Positions 21,687-33,476 are shown, numbered from the stretch's first letter. The stretch: DNA of 64,000 nucleotides from Leptodactylus fallax (GCA_947044405.1 CAMRHE010000167.1:2277001-2341000); one strand, 5' to 3'. The notes: a model not told the origin generated them from the letters alone. A program made the numbers and translations.

Positions 21687-21726
21687 AGTGGGGAAAAAAA
21701 GTATTTAGTCAGCCACCAATTGGTGT
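21687..21726 (-). mobile_element. Terminal fragment of a Tc1 element split by the DIRS element
   Basis: CAGTGGGGAAAAAAAGTATT then TAGTCAGCCACCAATTG is a Tc1 terminus, the same as the left end of the copy at 19176. It breaks off where the DIRS inverted repeat begins. The rest of a Tc1 element of compatible type resumes at about 26606 in the same orientation. Confidence 0.7.
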
Positions 21727-21930
21727 GCTGGTAGGACAGGCGGAATTTTTAATTTACATAATTAATTAAATGATACTCCCCTATAAGAGGCCATGGAGAC
21801 CTCCCCTCACTATAAAGAATAATAGTTATAAAGAATAAAAGAAAAAAACAACAATCTTTCCTAAAGGGGGGAAAGCTTGTGCTGCTGTTCGGACTAAAGG
21901 AAAACAGATTATCTACATAATCGATTCACC

Positions 21931-21960
21931 TTATGTCCAACAGCAGCACAATATGGGGAT
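21931..21960. repeat. DIRS internal complementary region
   Basis: CCTTATGTCCAACAGCAGCA followed by CAATATGGGG is the inverse of the right terminal sequence at about 26575-26604. An imperfect second copy (TTGTGCTGCTGTTCGGACTA) lies just to the left, near 21881. In DIRS replication this region templates circle closure; that role is known from the family and inferred here. Confidence 0.75.
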
Positions 21961-22883
21961 GTAGCAAGTAGATCCCCTAGGGAGGGTTCTCACTCACTAC
22001 AGTACCATATGAATGTCCAAAGGCAGTAGCCTCTGAACTACGGACATCTAACTGATAATGTTTAACAAAGATTAGTTGGTGGTGACCAAAAATGGCTGCA
22101 CAAACTGCTCAAAAAGCAAAACCGACTCTCAGCCTAGGAGGCCGACACAGCCCTTTGATAAACTCAGGCGATAACCCAAGCAAAATTTAAATTAAGAGGG
22201 TTTCCCAATCTTCTGAAGGACTATGCACGCAGAAGATAAATTTTGGAGACACCATACTATATCCAGAGTATGGAGTTTTCTCCCTTCCTTAGAGGAAGTA
22301 GCTGGGAAAGAAAACTGGTAAGGAGACCACCTGGTTAATATTAGCCCGAGAGGGCATCTTAGGGTTAAACCTAGGAAGAAATCTGAGCTGGACCCAAATG
22401 AGAAAAAAAAAAATATATATAGTGTATATAGGTCTTCAGAAAAGAAGCTTGCAACTCTGGTATTCTTTTAGCTGAGGTGATAGCTAGCAAAAAGGTGGTT
22501 TGCAAGCCAAAAAGTTAAGATCCACCTTCTCAAATGTTCCAATGTCGGGCCGCAAAGGCCAGAAAGAAGTGTGGATAGATCCCAGAGTGGAACAGGAGCT
22601 GCAACTACTTACCTAAGTCTCATAGCACCCTTAAGAAATTCTGGGAATTAAGGGGCTCTGAGACAATCTTTTGCTTAAGCAGGTGGATAGGGCTGAAACC
22701 TGTACCTTCAGTGTGGCAGAGGAAAGGCCCTTATCCAAGCGGTCCTGAGGAAAATTCTGAATCATTCTCATAGAAGGATTCAAACTATTCACTTCTTGTC
22801 TGGAAAACCACTTCTTGAAGACAATACCTATCCTTAGGTATCTTTTATTGGTGGATTCTGCTCTTGCACAGAAAAAAAGGTCT

Positions 22884-24108
22884 TCAGGATGACTTCTGAC
22901 AGTCCATTAGGGACTGAGCAACCTTCAGGCTGTCAGGTTGAATCTCCTCAGATCCTGGCACTTCTGAGTTCCTTGGGAATCCAGGTTTTGGATTGGGGGA
23001 AGCCTCTAATAGATCCCTCGACTCATGAGCATGAGTTGGGAACACTAAGCTCTTTTTGGTTATCACACAGGCTTGGTCCTGTCTGACTTTCATCAATACC
23101 CTTGGTATCATGGAAAGTGGAGGGAAGATGTACGCCAGCCTGAACCTCCAAGGGATGGACAGGGCATCCACTGCCAAGGGATAGTCTTCCCGATGTAGTG
23201 AGCAGAACGTCTCTACCTTGGCATTGAGTCTAGTCACCATAAGGTCTACTTCTGGAAGACCCCACTTCAGAGTGATCTGGTGGAACACTCTTGATTGAGA
23301 GACCATTCTCCTGATACGGTAAGACCCCAACTCAACTGATCCGCTACTATGTTCAAGGAGCCCTTGATGTGAACTGCGGAGAGATGGGTCAGATCTTTCT
23401 CTGCCCAGGTGAAAATCAGACCTGTCTCCCTGAGGAGGGAGAATTATCTGATGCCATCCTGTTTATTACAGTCACCATGTTGACGGACCGAATCTTGACA
23501 GCTCTTCCTCTGAGAAGAGAAGAATGGAGGAGTGCCAGGTGAACTGCTCTGAGTTCCCTCCAGATGGATGATGTCATCTTTTCTAGCCTGCTCCAGACTC
23601 CTTGTGCGGTTTTCTCGTACAGATGGCTCGTCATCCTGAAACGGATGCATCGGTCAACAGGGTCCAAAGAGGTTGGACCATGGACATTCGACTTTCAGGT
23701 GTATCACCAATTGAGAGAAAGACGGGTTCTGGGAGAAAGTCTGATCCTCTTGTCAAGACTCAGAGGCCTATGAGTTCAGACCCCTAGTACTACTGACTGG
23801 AGGGGACGCATACGCCATAAAGTCCAAGGAATTGAATTGGCTAGGGCTGATATGAGGCCAGGACTCTCATAATTGTTCTGATGAACATCCAACGCATCTT
23901 GAGAAGATATGATAACCTGTATAGCGCCATCATATTCCGCAGCGCTCTCACGGACATTGACAGATATAGGGCACTGTCCCATATAGGACTTACAATTCAC
24001 ATTCCCTATCAGTATGTCTGAGGAGTGTGGGAGGAATCCGGAGACCCCGGAGGAAACCCATGCAAACATGGGGAAAAAATACAGTCTCCTTGCAGATTTT
24101 TGAATCAC
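22884..24108 (-). pseudogene. DIRS reverse transcriptase / RNase H remnant
   Basis: Minus-strand frames carry the RNase H-like stretch SSIWRELRAVHLALLHSSLL near 23560 and VKIRSVNMVTVINRM near 23480. Below 23330 they carry the WGLPEVDLMVTRLNAKVETF block and IPWRFRLAYIFPPLSMIPRV, both typical of vertebrate DIRS Pol C-termini. The frames are broken by stops and shifts, and an L2/SINE-type tail is inserted in the RT part (about 23917-24100). The tyrosine recombinase expected further downstream (about 22000-22850) is too decayed for me to mark its active residues. Confidence 0.75.
23917..24100 (+). repeat. L2/CR1 or SINE 3' tail inserted in the DIRS element
   Basis: The segments TATAGCGCCATCATATTCCG, GCAGCGCT, ACTTACAATTCACATTCCCT and TGTGGGAGGAATCCGGAGAC then CCCGGAGGAAACCCATGCAA form the well-known tail of frog and fish L2/CR1-type elements. 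It interrupts DIRS coding homology. Confidence 0.7.
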
Positions 24109-26470
24109 CTCTGACTTCTCCCGGTTATTAGCCTGGATGCTGGAAAAAAAGACACAGTTGTCTGCAGGTGCTAGAGCAGGATGGTTTCTGACTAGGCTTT
24201 TATTAGCCAGTTGTCCAATATGGCACTATGAACAGACCTAGAGGTCTGAGTGCAGTTGTTTCTGGAGCCATCACCTAGGTAAAGGTGTGGGGAGCCGAAG
24301 AAATGCCGAAGGGCAGGGCCTCAAACTGGAAATGTCACCTGTGGGCGGCAATAGAAACAGCAATTCTCAGATACCCTCTGTGAGGAGGATAACTGGAACT
24401 TGTAAGTACACATCCTTTAGTTTGAGAGTGACAAGAACATTGCTTTGGAGCAAGGATGTGACCAACTTCTTGGTGTCCTTTGGAAACGCTCTTCCTTATG
24501 AAGAGACTTAGATATTAGGACTATAACATATATTGGTAGCGGGAAGTCTGGAGAGTAGCCCCAAACCTTCTTCTGAGGGGGGACCTTCCCAAGGCCCCCC
24601 TGCCCAGGTATTCCAGAATGGAATTTTCCAGTATAACCTGCTCCAGTGCAGGAAAGAACGGGTTGCGAGAATCTGTCTTGTGGTGGGCGAAGAATTTGTC
24701 TGCATAACCCCGCTGTACTTATCTGCAAGACCAAAGTTCTTGGATCTTCTCCTGCGGCAGGAGAGAAAATATGGGAGAGACATCTCCCAACAGGAGTACT
24801 TGCCTCCACAGGAGGCGAAAAGTTGGCGTCAAAGCCAGGCTTCTTTCTGTCCCCTCCTTGGGGAACTTACGTCCAGCCCCTCTGGGCTGATATCTAGAAC
24901 GCCTCTGATATTAGAACGTAGATTGAGGCGTCTGCACTGATAACTTCTGGTCCGGCCAGAAGGTCCTGCTTTCCCTTTAATGGACTGCAGAAGGCACTTA
25001 ACCTTTTAATCACAAGACCTTCCATGATGTCCAGGCCTCTGCTAAAATGTTTACACAGCTCAAGGGTAGGGAGCATACATTATACTTGGACGCATTGTCC
25101 GCTCCCCAAGGTTTCAACCATAGTGGCCTTCTAGCAGCTGTAGAGAAGGCCCTAGATCTGGCAGGCATCTTGACCTGGTATACGGAAACTTCTGCTAGAT
25201 ACTCTCTTATTCGCTACCTCATTGGAGGCGATGTCCACAGAGGCCTGAGCATGTCAAAGCTTTATTCAGTGTCGTGTCCACTTGGAAGGCCCTTGGCCCC
25301 CTATAGGTGGAACTAGAGGCTTCCCCAAATTCAACATCACGGTCGCCTGACCAGATGGACTTCAGCAGCCTAGGCATCCTTACCAAGAGGCCTGCTGGGA
25401 TTTAGCGCAGTGTCAACATCACACGAGTGCATCACATTGCACTCTTCTGATGGAACTGACTGAGAATGTCTCTTAGTACGAAGCTTCTTGAGAAATCAAG
25501 TTCCGGATTTCTTATCTTACTCTTTGACCCACACAATTACGTCACGAATGGACGAATCCTCAGATGGGGTCCCACGGCATTGGCGAAAGCGGATGTAATT
25601 TTACCATCAGGCAGAGGGATGTCGCCCTCTGTATAAGCGAAATGTTTCATCTTAGAGGATCTTTTCTTCATCAAGTCGCCGCTGCCACCGAAAGCAGTCC
25701 GAACAGTATCAAACAAAAATGTACAGCCTATCAGAGATACAAACTTAGGAAAAAGGTTTAAATAAGTAGTACTTACCAACAGTGTCTTTAATACCGCTAC
25801 AGCAGTACAGAGAATGGCCTAAACTAGTCAGTCAGCGCAATCCAGCGCTACTGGGAAAAGGCTACAGAAGTGTAACAGAAAAAAGGGATCCAGGAAACAG
25901 GACCTGCAAAAAAGGTTCCGGAATCTGAAGTGACAAAAATTACTTCCCCCGGATTAAAAAACCTTTCTCTCCCTTTTCGCTTTAATTCCACTGCTATAGG
26001 AAGTGCGGTGTGTCTTTGTGGCAGACTGGAATAGAACCATAACTGCAACAGAAGACAGTGTAGGGAATTTGTGTCTGAGATGCTGTCATCAGTTTAAACT
26101 GAGCAGAAACACCTGAAGCATAAGCTCTGCAGAAGAGCTCAGCCAGGCAGGAGATGCATAGAGGTTTATAGTAACCCTGCAATACAGCCTCCAAGTTCAG
26201 AAACTGACACATACTGAATGCACAGCCTGCCCAGCCGCAAACATCTCACCTGAGATCAGACAAGGGCAGGCACACCCAGCCCAGAATGGCCACAGACAGA
26301 GAGCACAGCAGGGAGAAACAAGGAAGCCTTAGGGGTAAAAAACTCCCAAGGAAAAAGATGAACAGCTGAAAGAGGATAAAAAACGTACAAAAATGTAGTT
26401 AACCCCCAAATCCTTAAGAAAAAATGGGAGAGCCTCCCTCAACCTGTCCAACACACAGGACAGAAAAAAA
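24109..26470 (-). mobile_element. DIRS 5' coding region (Gag/early Pol), decayed
   Basis: Minus-strand frames of 60-130 codons lie within the DIRS boundaries and read in the direction expected for its first ORFs. One at 24783-24508 contains NFGLADKYSGVMQTNSSP and LGLLSRLPATNICYS. I cannot assign domains with confidence, so the whole is treated as the degenerate upstream coding part of the same element. The region near 25900-26470 is probably its 5' untranslated sequence. Confidence 0.5.
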
Positions 26471-26605
26471 CACAGTGAGGGGAAGTCTCCTTGGCCTCTT
26501 ATAGGGGAGTATCATTTCATTAATTATGTAAATTAAAAATTCCGCCTGTCCTACCAGCTCACAGGGGCAGAGATACCCCATATTGTGCTGCTGTTGGACG
26601 TAAGG

Positions 26606-27830
26606 GGAATAAGTATTTGGTCAATAACAAAAGTTCATCTCAATACTTTGTTGTATATCCTTTGTTGGCAATGACAGAGGTCAAACTTTTTCTGTAAGTC
26701 TTCACAAGGTTGGCACACACTGTTGCTGGTATGTTGGCCCATTCCTCCAGGCAGATCTCCTCTAGAGCAGTGATGTTTTGGGGCTGTCGCTGGGCAACAC
26801 GGACTTTCAACTCCCTCCAAAGGTTTTCTATGGGGTTGAGACCTGGAGACTGGCTAGGCCACTCTAGGACCTTGAAATGTTACTTACGAAGCCACTCCTT
26901 CGTTGCCCTGGCGGTGTGCTTGGTATCATTGTCATGCTGAAAGACCCAGCCACATTTCATCTTCAATGCCCTTGCTGATGGAAGGAGGTTTGCACTCAAA
27001 ATCTCACGATACATGGCCCCATTCGTTCTTTCATGTACACGGATCAGTCGTCCTGGTCCCTTTGCAGAGAAACAGCCCCAAAGCATGATGTTGCCAACCC
27101 CATGCTTCACAGTAGGTATGGTGTTCTTTGGATGCAACTCAGCATTCACTCTCCTCCAAACACGACGAGTTGTGTTTCTACCAAACAGTTCTACTTTGGT
27201 TTCATCTGACTATATGACATTCTCCCAATACTCTTCTGGAACATCCAAATGCTCTCTAGCAAACTTCAGATGGGCCCGGATATGTACTGGCTTAAGCAGG
27301 GGGACACGTCTGGCACTGCAGGATCTGAGTCCCTGGCTGCATAGTGTGTTACTGACGGTAGCCTTTGTTACGTTAGTCCCAGCTTTCTGCAGGTCATTCA
27401 CTAGGCCCGCCCGTGTGGTTCTGGGATTTTTGCTCACCGTTCTTGTGATCATTTTGACCCCACGTGGTGGGATCTTGCATGGAGCCCCTGATGGAGGGAG
27501 ATTATCAGTGGTCTTGTATGTCTTCCATTTTCTAATTATTGCTCCAACAGTTGATTTCTTCACACCAAGCTGCTTGCCTATTGCAGATTCAGTCTTCCCA
27601 GCCTGGTTCAGGTGTACAATTTTGTTTCTGGTGTCCTTCCACAGCTCTCTGGTCTTCACCATAGTGGAGTTTGGAGTGTGACTGTTTGAGGTTGTGGACA
27701 GGTGTCTTTTACTGTATACTGATAACAATTTCAAACAGGTGCCATTACTACAGGTAATGAGTGGAGGACAGAGGAGCCTCTTAAAGAAAAAGTTACAGGT
27801 CTGTGAGAGCCAGAAATCTTGCCTTGGCCT
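26606..27830 (-). mobile_element. Tc1/mariner element (main part), split by DIRS
   Basis: Begins AAGTATTTGGTCAATAACAA, the segment that in intact copies of this Tc1 family follows the CAGTGGGG terminus by about 200 bp. The matching outer terminus is at 21687-21726, on the other side of the DIRS element. The far end holds the conserved Tc1 leader (CTCACAGACCTGTAACTT on the minus strand, near 27810), after which homology stops. The outer end on that side is therefore lost. Confidence 0.75.
26635..27662 (-). pseudogene. Tc1-like transposase, broken
   Basis: Starts at ATG 27662 ([18 protein letters not shown]). The N-terminal paired-type DNA-binding domain is intact in outline ([20 protein letters not shown]; later [20 protein letters not shown]). 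The frame stops at about 27210, in front of the first catalytic aspartate region. Homology continues in another frame from 27149, with [20 protein letters not shown] and [17 protein letters not shown], and then in further pieces to about 26635, where the PDLNPIE-type region and C-terminus fall. There are at least two disabling breaks. This transposase is a different Tc1 subfamily from the copy at 19351-20341. Confidence 0.85.
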
Positions 27831-28199
27831 TATTATGCTACCTCTATTTGACAATTGGTTCTCTGTCAGCTCTTGATCTGTTGCTGAGAACTTTTTGTTT
27901 ATTACACAGGTGCTATTGTTATTGCTTCTATTGCTATGTCCCAGGGCGGCCCCCGGATTTACTTGTTATCCCTTTACTTAGCCTATTGCACTTAATTGTC
28001 CCCCTGATATACCTTGGGGGTCAGACTTCATGGTGGTTTCCATGTCCCCCCTGCGCCTTAGGCACTACAGGGTTTGCTGCACTCCACTTAACCCCAGAGT
28101 GCTCGCCCTGGTTCTGCTATTGTTGTTCTCTGTTAATGTTTTTTCTCCCTACAGCGCTGCTCTTACATTACTTATGTTTGTGATCATTTTGAGACCCTG

Positions 28200-28340
28200 C
28201 TTGACCCTACCCTTGATTGCCTGACCTGTGCTTTCCTCTCTAGACGCAAACTGTTTAGCTCCCATTTGAGCCCCCCCATGGGTAAGATTATCTTGCATCG
28301 TAAGGTGTTTCTCCAGTATGAGAAGCTGAAACCCGATATT
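28200..28340 (+). pseudogene. L1-clade ORF2, start of endonuclease domain (left part)
   Basis: The plus strand encodes a short open stretch ending in YEKLKPDILC. That is the first endonuclease block of L1-type ORF2, where KLxxDIxxxQET is usual. It is cut at 28340 by a solo LTR and resumes at 29463 with IQESQ. Upstream sequence from about 27860 may be L1 leader but is not diagnostic. Confidence 0.65.
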
Positions 28341-28345
28341 CTCTG

Positions 28346-29457
28346 TGTGATGATGAGAAACCCCCAGATATGTATTTTCCAGATATGAATTTTGCTTTAG
28401 TATGTTATAAACTACTCAAATTACTCCTATAAAGTATAGCTGCTATCAAAACCAGTTTGGCTACAGGAATGTGGTCTGTCTGCTTTGTGCCAAGACCCTT
28501 TGTTGTTCTGTCCCTGGCTCAATTAGCATACCCTTGTTAATCTCATTATCCCAGCAGGGGGTTCCTGCAAACTTGTGGCTGGAAAGACCTCGGAATACAC
28601 AAAACCCAGACTCCATGTCTCCAGGCCACAGAACAAAGGAGGTATGGTTTTATGGCAATATTTCCCCATCAGAACCACCTATCGTTGCCCCGATAAATTC
28701 CTTGGGTGCGCCAGGCAGAGACGAACAATTCAAATCCAGACATGTTACTGTAGGGCGCAGGGAACAGGTCCAGACACGGATCTCCTCACCCAAAGGGGAT
28801 TGGGGCATCATTCTTGGTGTCTACACGATGCGGATCTCACCACTAACCCCATCATAACCCATGCTTTACAATACAGTCATCCAGCAAGGAGATATGACGA
28901 ATCCTAGTTATTGGGATTTCAAGATGGAGAGCAGGACTTTCCCTCCTAGTGACATCACTCAGGGAGGAGATAGTTATATGGTCTCACTTGGGGGGAACGG
29001 GGAGTTCTTATCATGGAGAAGATGTGAGGGCATGTCATGCTCTGGACTGAAGCATGGGCCCTGAGGCCTAGCAATCAGGCCTGAAACTTCACTTTGTTCT
29101 GGACAGCATGTAGGAGACACATGCTCTGTAACTTGCTCAAGGAAGAGCCCTGAGGCCTACCACATGGGGGCCCAGAGAAACTGACTACAAACTTGTGCTG
29201 GTATTTTTCTATCTTTTATTTCCCATTTTATTTTTTGTACTGTAATGTGCTTTTACCTGTATTTGCTTGATACTCCAGCAATGTGTATTTCTGTATATGT
29301 TAGTGTCTAGTACCGACGCACTCGGGTTAATAAATATATAAAATTTATAAAGCTCGTTTCATATTATGCTATGAACCTGGTCTACTCATGGCGAGTGAGA
29401 GGTAAGAAGGTTGATCGCAGGTGTGCCAAGCGGCTTGGCGAGTCGATATCCTTCACA
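28346..29457 (+). mobile_element. Solo LTR (1112 bp), 5-bp TSD CTCTG, inside L1 ORF2
   Basis: Bounded by TGTGATGATGAG and ATATCCTTCACA, with CTCTG at 28341-28345 and again at 29458-29462. Its last ~300 bp are clearly related to the LTRs of the Gmr1-like element at 39598-45934: shared blocks include TTCTGTATATG, TAGTACCGAC and CACTCGGGTTAATAAATATAT, then GCAGGTGTGCCAAG. Its first ~700 bp are not related to them. Removing the LTR and one CTCTG restores continuity of the L1 frame. Confidence 0.9.
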
Positions 29458-32034
29458 CTCTGTATTCAGGAATCCCAATCCACCACTACCTCTTTCCCTG
29501 AGTATTTTCACTCTCACTATACCCTCCTAGGCCATGCCCCAATCAGTCCAAGAGTACTATAAAAGTCCAAGAGTACTATAAAAAATTCAGAAGTATCCTC
29601 TCGCCCCACCTCCTTCAGATGTTTAACCATATCCTACAGGGTGGTAAATTTCCCCAGGCCATGCTTAGCAGGTCCATTACAGTCATTCCTAAACCCGGAA
29701 AAGACACTACCACCCTTGCCAATTATAGAACCATCTTGCTTTTAAACTTAGATATAAAACTATTTTCCTCTATCCTTGTCACCTGTTTACATAGCTTCCT
29801 ACTAGTCCTTATACATTCCAACCAGGTGGGGTTTATCCCTGGTTGACAGGCCTCTGATAATGTTAGAAAACCCTGCAACGCTGTTCATTGGGCCAACCTT
29901 CATCGTAAGCCCATCTCATTAACTCGAAATATTGAGAAGGCCTTTGATAGTCTGTCCTGGACCTATTTTGTCCATGTCCTGAAGTTCATGGGCATCACCG
30001 GTCACTTTCAGAGGGCCCTCCGTGCCCTATATTGCGATCAAATTGCATACATAAAACTCCTCACAGATTCCTATCAGTATTTATTGTGGAATACAAAAGG
30101 GCTGCCCCTTATGTCCCGCTTTGTTTGCTTTTCCTTTAGAGCCACTGGCTATTGCTATTCGCTCTCACCCTAATATTAATAGGGTGAGGATTGGAGACCA
30201 TGAATATAAATCTAGCCTCTTTGCAGATGACATGCCTCTAACTCTCATAAACCCTTTGATCTCGCTCCCGAACCTGATTAATACTCTCTCCTGATTCCCA
30301 CAATTGATGGACCTTAAGCTTAACACTTCTAAATCTGAAATACTACATCCCTTTGTAACTTGACGTCCCTTTGGCCACCGCAAAATTAATAGCCTTGAAC
30401 TTTGGCTTCCAGACTAGGGATAAACACTTACCATACCTAGGCATCAGTCTCTGCAATTCCCTAGATGCTCATTTCCAATGGAACTATGCCACTTTGATAT
30501 CGAAGCTTTTGAAGGATCTCGTTTCATGGCATTGCCCCACTGCAATGACCAATTGCCAATCCTGGATTGGACCTTATCCTGCATTCTCTATTACGTTTGC
30601 ACTCTCCCAACTCCGGTGATCTCCTCTTCCTTAGCTACCTTTCAGAAGGAAATCTACAATTTCATGTGGACATATAAGCAACCCTGTATTCGCAGACACA
30701 CTATGTATCTCCATAAGAGATCAGGAGAACTGTTAGTCCCTCATCCTTATAAATACTATGTTGCTGCTAGGCTCTCCCAACTATGCACTATCTATAACGA
30801 CAGAGACTGCCTGCAATGGGTCATATTGGAGTCGACAATGGTAGCCCCGACCTCTCTGCACGCCCTACTTTGGTCCCCACAGTCAGCTTCCCATGCAATT
30901 CCAGCAGCTTCTAAGGTAACTGATTATATGTTGAAGCTGTGGCGAAGAGTTTATTTTAACTATTGGCTGCAAAGTCTGATTTCACCGTTAATACCCTTGT
31001 TTGTTAATCCCCTCTTCCCTCACCATCTCATCGATTTCCTCTGTGACCAGTGGGTCTTCACCAAAAAATATTTTGTAAACACATACTCCCAGCCTCCTTC
31101 AGAGGCTTTTAGAACTAAACAGGTCTTTCACTTCCTACATTCTCTCACCCCACTTAATCCAAAAATTTCCCCCACCAGTTTTGAGAAACTATGTTTCTTT
31201 AGGGCTGCGGATAGGTGCTCTCTCTTTTATATACAGTTTGCTGAATGCCCCACCCCGACACCAAATTGGACTTTATGGCGGCCTGGGAATGGGACATTGA
31301 TTCCACTTTAACTTCAGCTCAGTGGAGTGACTGTTGCACATCCATTAACAAAGGCAGTTGTAAGATCACCCTTATGGAATCTTCCCTGAAAATCCTTCAT
31401 AGGGCCTATCTGGTCACTCATAGATTACATAGCTTCTACCCTACAGTCTCAATCCTCTGTTTTAGAGGTTGTAATGCCTTAGGCATTATTACTCCATATC
31501 TGGTGGTCTTGCCCTCATGCCACTTTTGGGTGACTATTTACAGAATGGCGCAATGGCTTTTTGGACAATAATCCCATTGTCTGCTCCAATCTTCCTCTTA
31601 AGCCTGCTAGCCTCAAATATGCCCAATATAAATTTCAGTATATTCGGACAGCAGCATGAATGCACATTGCCTTCAACTGGAAGAGGTCCTGTCTCTTGTT
31701 GACTGATGTTGTTGACGAGTTAATACTATAATGCTTCAAGAAAAAACTAAGGCCACCACCTCTGACACTTGCCCACTTTTTGATAGAGTTTGTGAACCCT
31801 GGAATAACAGGTCCAATTTCTCAGTTCTGCCATATTGTCTTCAACTATAATTAGGTACAGGATTGAGTGCAATGCTCATATCCCTTTCCCTAGGCAGGAT
31901 CTTCCTCCTACTCTACCCCCCTGATCTTTGTACTAGGTCACTACTCATCCCCCCATGTGTTGGTTATTGGTTCTTATACCTTTTAATCTACTTTACTTGT
32001 TCTATAGGTGTGCTGCATTTAGATTTGTAACAGT
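29458..32034 (+). mobile_element. L1-clade LINE, body with deletions and stops
   Basis: After the solo LTR the ORF2 frame resumes (IQESQ), loses most of the endonuclease near 29550, and continues as reverse transcriptase. RT blocks are SITVIPKPGKDTTTLANYRT near 29680, VLIHSNQVGFIPG near 29820, KAFDSLSWTYF near 29940 and the catalytic FADDM at about 30220. A C-terminal region follows to about 31700, with frames of 277 and 108 codons. The FADD form and spacing fit the L1/Tx1 group. It has several stops and frame changes and is inactive. Confidence 0.85.
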
Positions 32035-32042
32035 TTCCTTAC

Positions 32043-32442
32043 CAGGGCTGTGGAGTCGGTACGCCAAAGCCCCGACTCCGACTCCTCAATTTCCCCTGAC
32101 TCCGACTCCAACTCCGACTCCACCAAAATAGGCACCGACTCCGACTCCACGACTCCGACTCCACAGCCCTGGCACTGCTAAACCTTATAGGTTCACTCAG
32201 AACTCAGTCCCATCATTATATGAGGAATAGAACAGACCTTTACAGGACATTTCATCATTTTCAACATTTCATCATTTTCCCAAATTCTTATGAAAATATA
32301 TTCAGCACATACTGCATTGTACTACTAACTGTACCAATTTATTATATATTTTGGGAGTCGGAGTCGGTCCTTTTTATACCGACTTCGACTCCACCAAAAT
32401 AGGCACCGACTCCGACTCCACGACTCCGACTCCACAGCCCTG
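32043..32442. mobile_element. hAT-type non-autonomous element (400 bp), 8-bp TSD TTCCTTAC
   Basis: The ends are CAGGGCTGTGGAGTCGG and CCGACTCCACAGCCCTG. Exact TTCCTTAC repeats lie at 32035-32042 and 32443-32450; an 8-bp duplication identifies the hAT superfamily. The interior consists of repeats of CCGACTC/GGAGTCGG and holds an extra internal CCACAGCCCTG end at about 32161-32171, so the copy looks composite. It lies in the L1 3' untranslated region. Confidence 0.85.
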
Positions 32443-32450
32443 TTCCTTAC

Positions 32451-32550
32451 ATTATGTTTAGGATGCTCTACATTCTTGAATTGATCTTATGACTGTCCTG
32501 ATGTTTGATTTATGTTTTTGATACCTTTCAATAAATACCTTTGAAACTAA
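32451..32550 (+). mobile_element. L1 3' end
   Basis: The sequence continues the L1 3' UTR after the hAT insertion and ends with TTTCAATAAATACCTTTG and a short A-rich tail, matching the end of a LINE transcript. Confidence 0.55.
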
Positions 32551-33270
32551 AAGTATGGAAAGTATCCACATAAATCATGTTATAAATGTTTCTGGTGTGG
32601 AAAAGTTTAAATTATCTTTATCAGTGTAGTAACTTCAAGTTAAAAGCAAATTTTAAGCATATTCAGGTCAAAGAAATGCAACAATATTGGCTGCTAAAGC
32701 ATTTTAATAAGTGCATGACACTGTAATTTATTTTTCATTAACAGTACCAAAGCCTACACCAACATAAAATGTCCACAGAATAAAGGTAAATAAATGGATA
32801 AATGTGCTACAAAATGTGAAAATTCTCATAACATTAGTAGCATCTTCATAAGATGCATAAAATGTATTATTACTAATACAAAGTATTAAAAATATTGTTC
32901 TAAAACCCTCAGCTAAAAAATCTGTATAATGCAGGTTGTGCCAATACACCAATATGCAGCCATGTATAGTGTATATACAGTATATTATATACATATTATA
33001 TATAGCAGTCATGAAATCCTACCATCACTTCATGGTAATGATAACATCAGTTCTATTACAACTGAAATAGAATCAAGTATCATATTCCCTGAGGGGAAAC
33101 TCAGGAAGTATAGATGCAAAATCTGCAGGAGTGCCATGCATGGCTTGCAATTCATTTCTTTTAATACAATATAAATATCTGAAATTTGATGTTCTAGATA
33201 ATATAACAGGCAACTGAATGAGGTAGATGTCCTTCAAAGAATGCAAAAAATAAAAATATTTAACATGTTA
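32551..33270. other. Intergenic DNA downstream of bdh1
   Basis: AT-rich sequence with no recognised gene. An 81-codon and a 94-codon frame here have no domain. Confidence 0.45.
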
Positions 33271-33476
33271 GGCCCCCTTCACACAATGATATTTCCTTTG
33301 TTCCTATAATAAAAAAGGTGTACTGAAGTAGCCTATCACTGGGCCCAAGACACACCAAAGTGTCATTTTGCTTTTGCACTGATACATCAGGAATATAAAT
33401 TTTAGTGTTGACAACTGCATATGGATTTATGCTATTTTTTAATGTGATCTCTTTCAAAAGTTGGTGTGAAGGGGGC
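33271..33476. mobile_element. MITE with GGCCCCCTTCACAC ends
   Basis: GGCCCCCTTCACAC on the left and GTGTGAAGGGGGC on the right form inverted ends of a 206-bp segment. The target duplication is not clear. Confidence 0.6.

Larger units (their letters stand above)
21727..26605 (-). mobile_element. DIRS-type tyrosine-recombinase retrotransposon, decayed
   Basis: The outer ends are inverted repeats of about 90 bp. The left end reads GCTGGTAGGACAGGCGGAAT, then TTTTAATTTACATAATTAAT and CTCCCCTATAAGAGGCC; the right end (about 26475-26560) is its reverse complement. The right end also has an extra ~45-bp terminal segment ending ATTGTGCTGCTGTTGGACGT, and its reverse complement is present near 21931-21960, just inside the left repeat. 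An inverted repeat plus an internal complementary region is the defining DIRS layout. Coding remnants on the minus strand show DIRS-type RT/RNase H motifs (see below). No clear target duplication is present, as expected for recombinase-mediated insertion. Confidence 0.85.
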
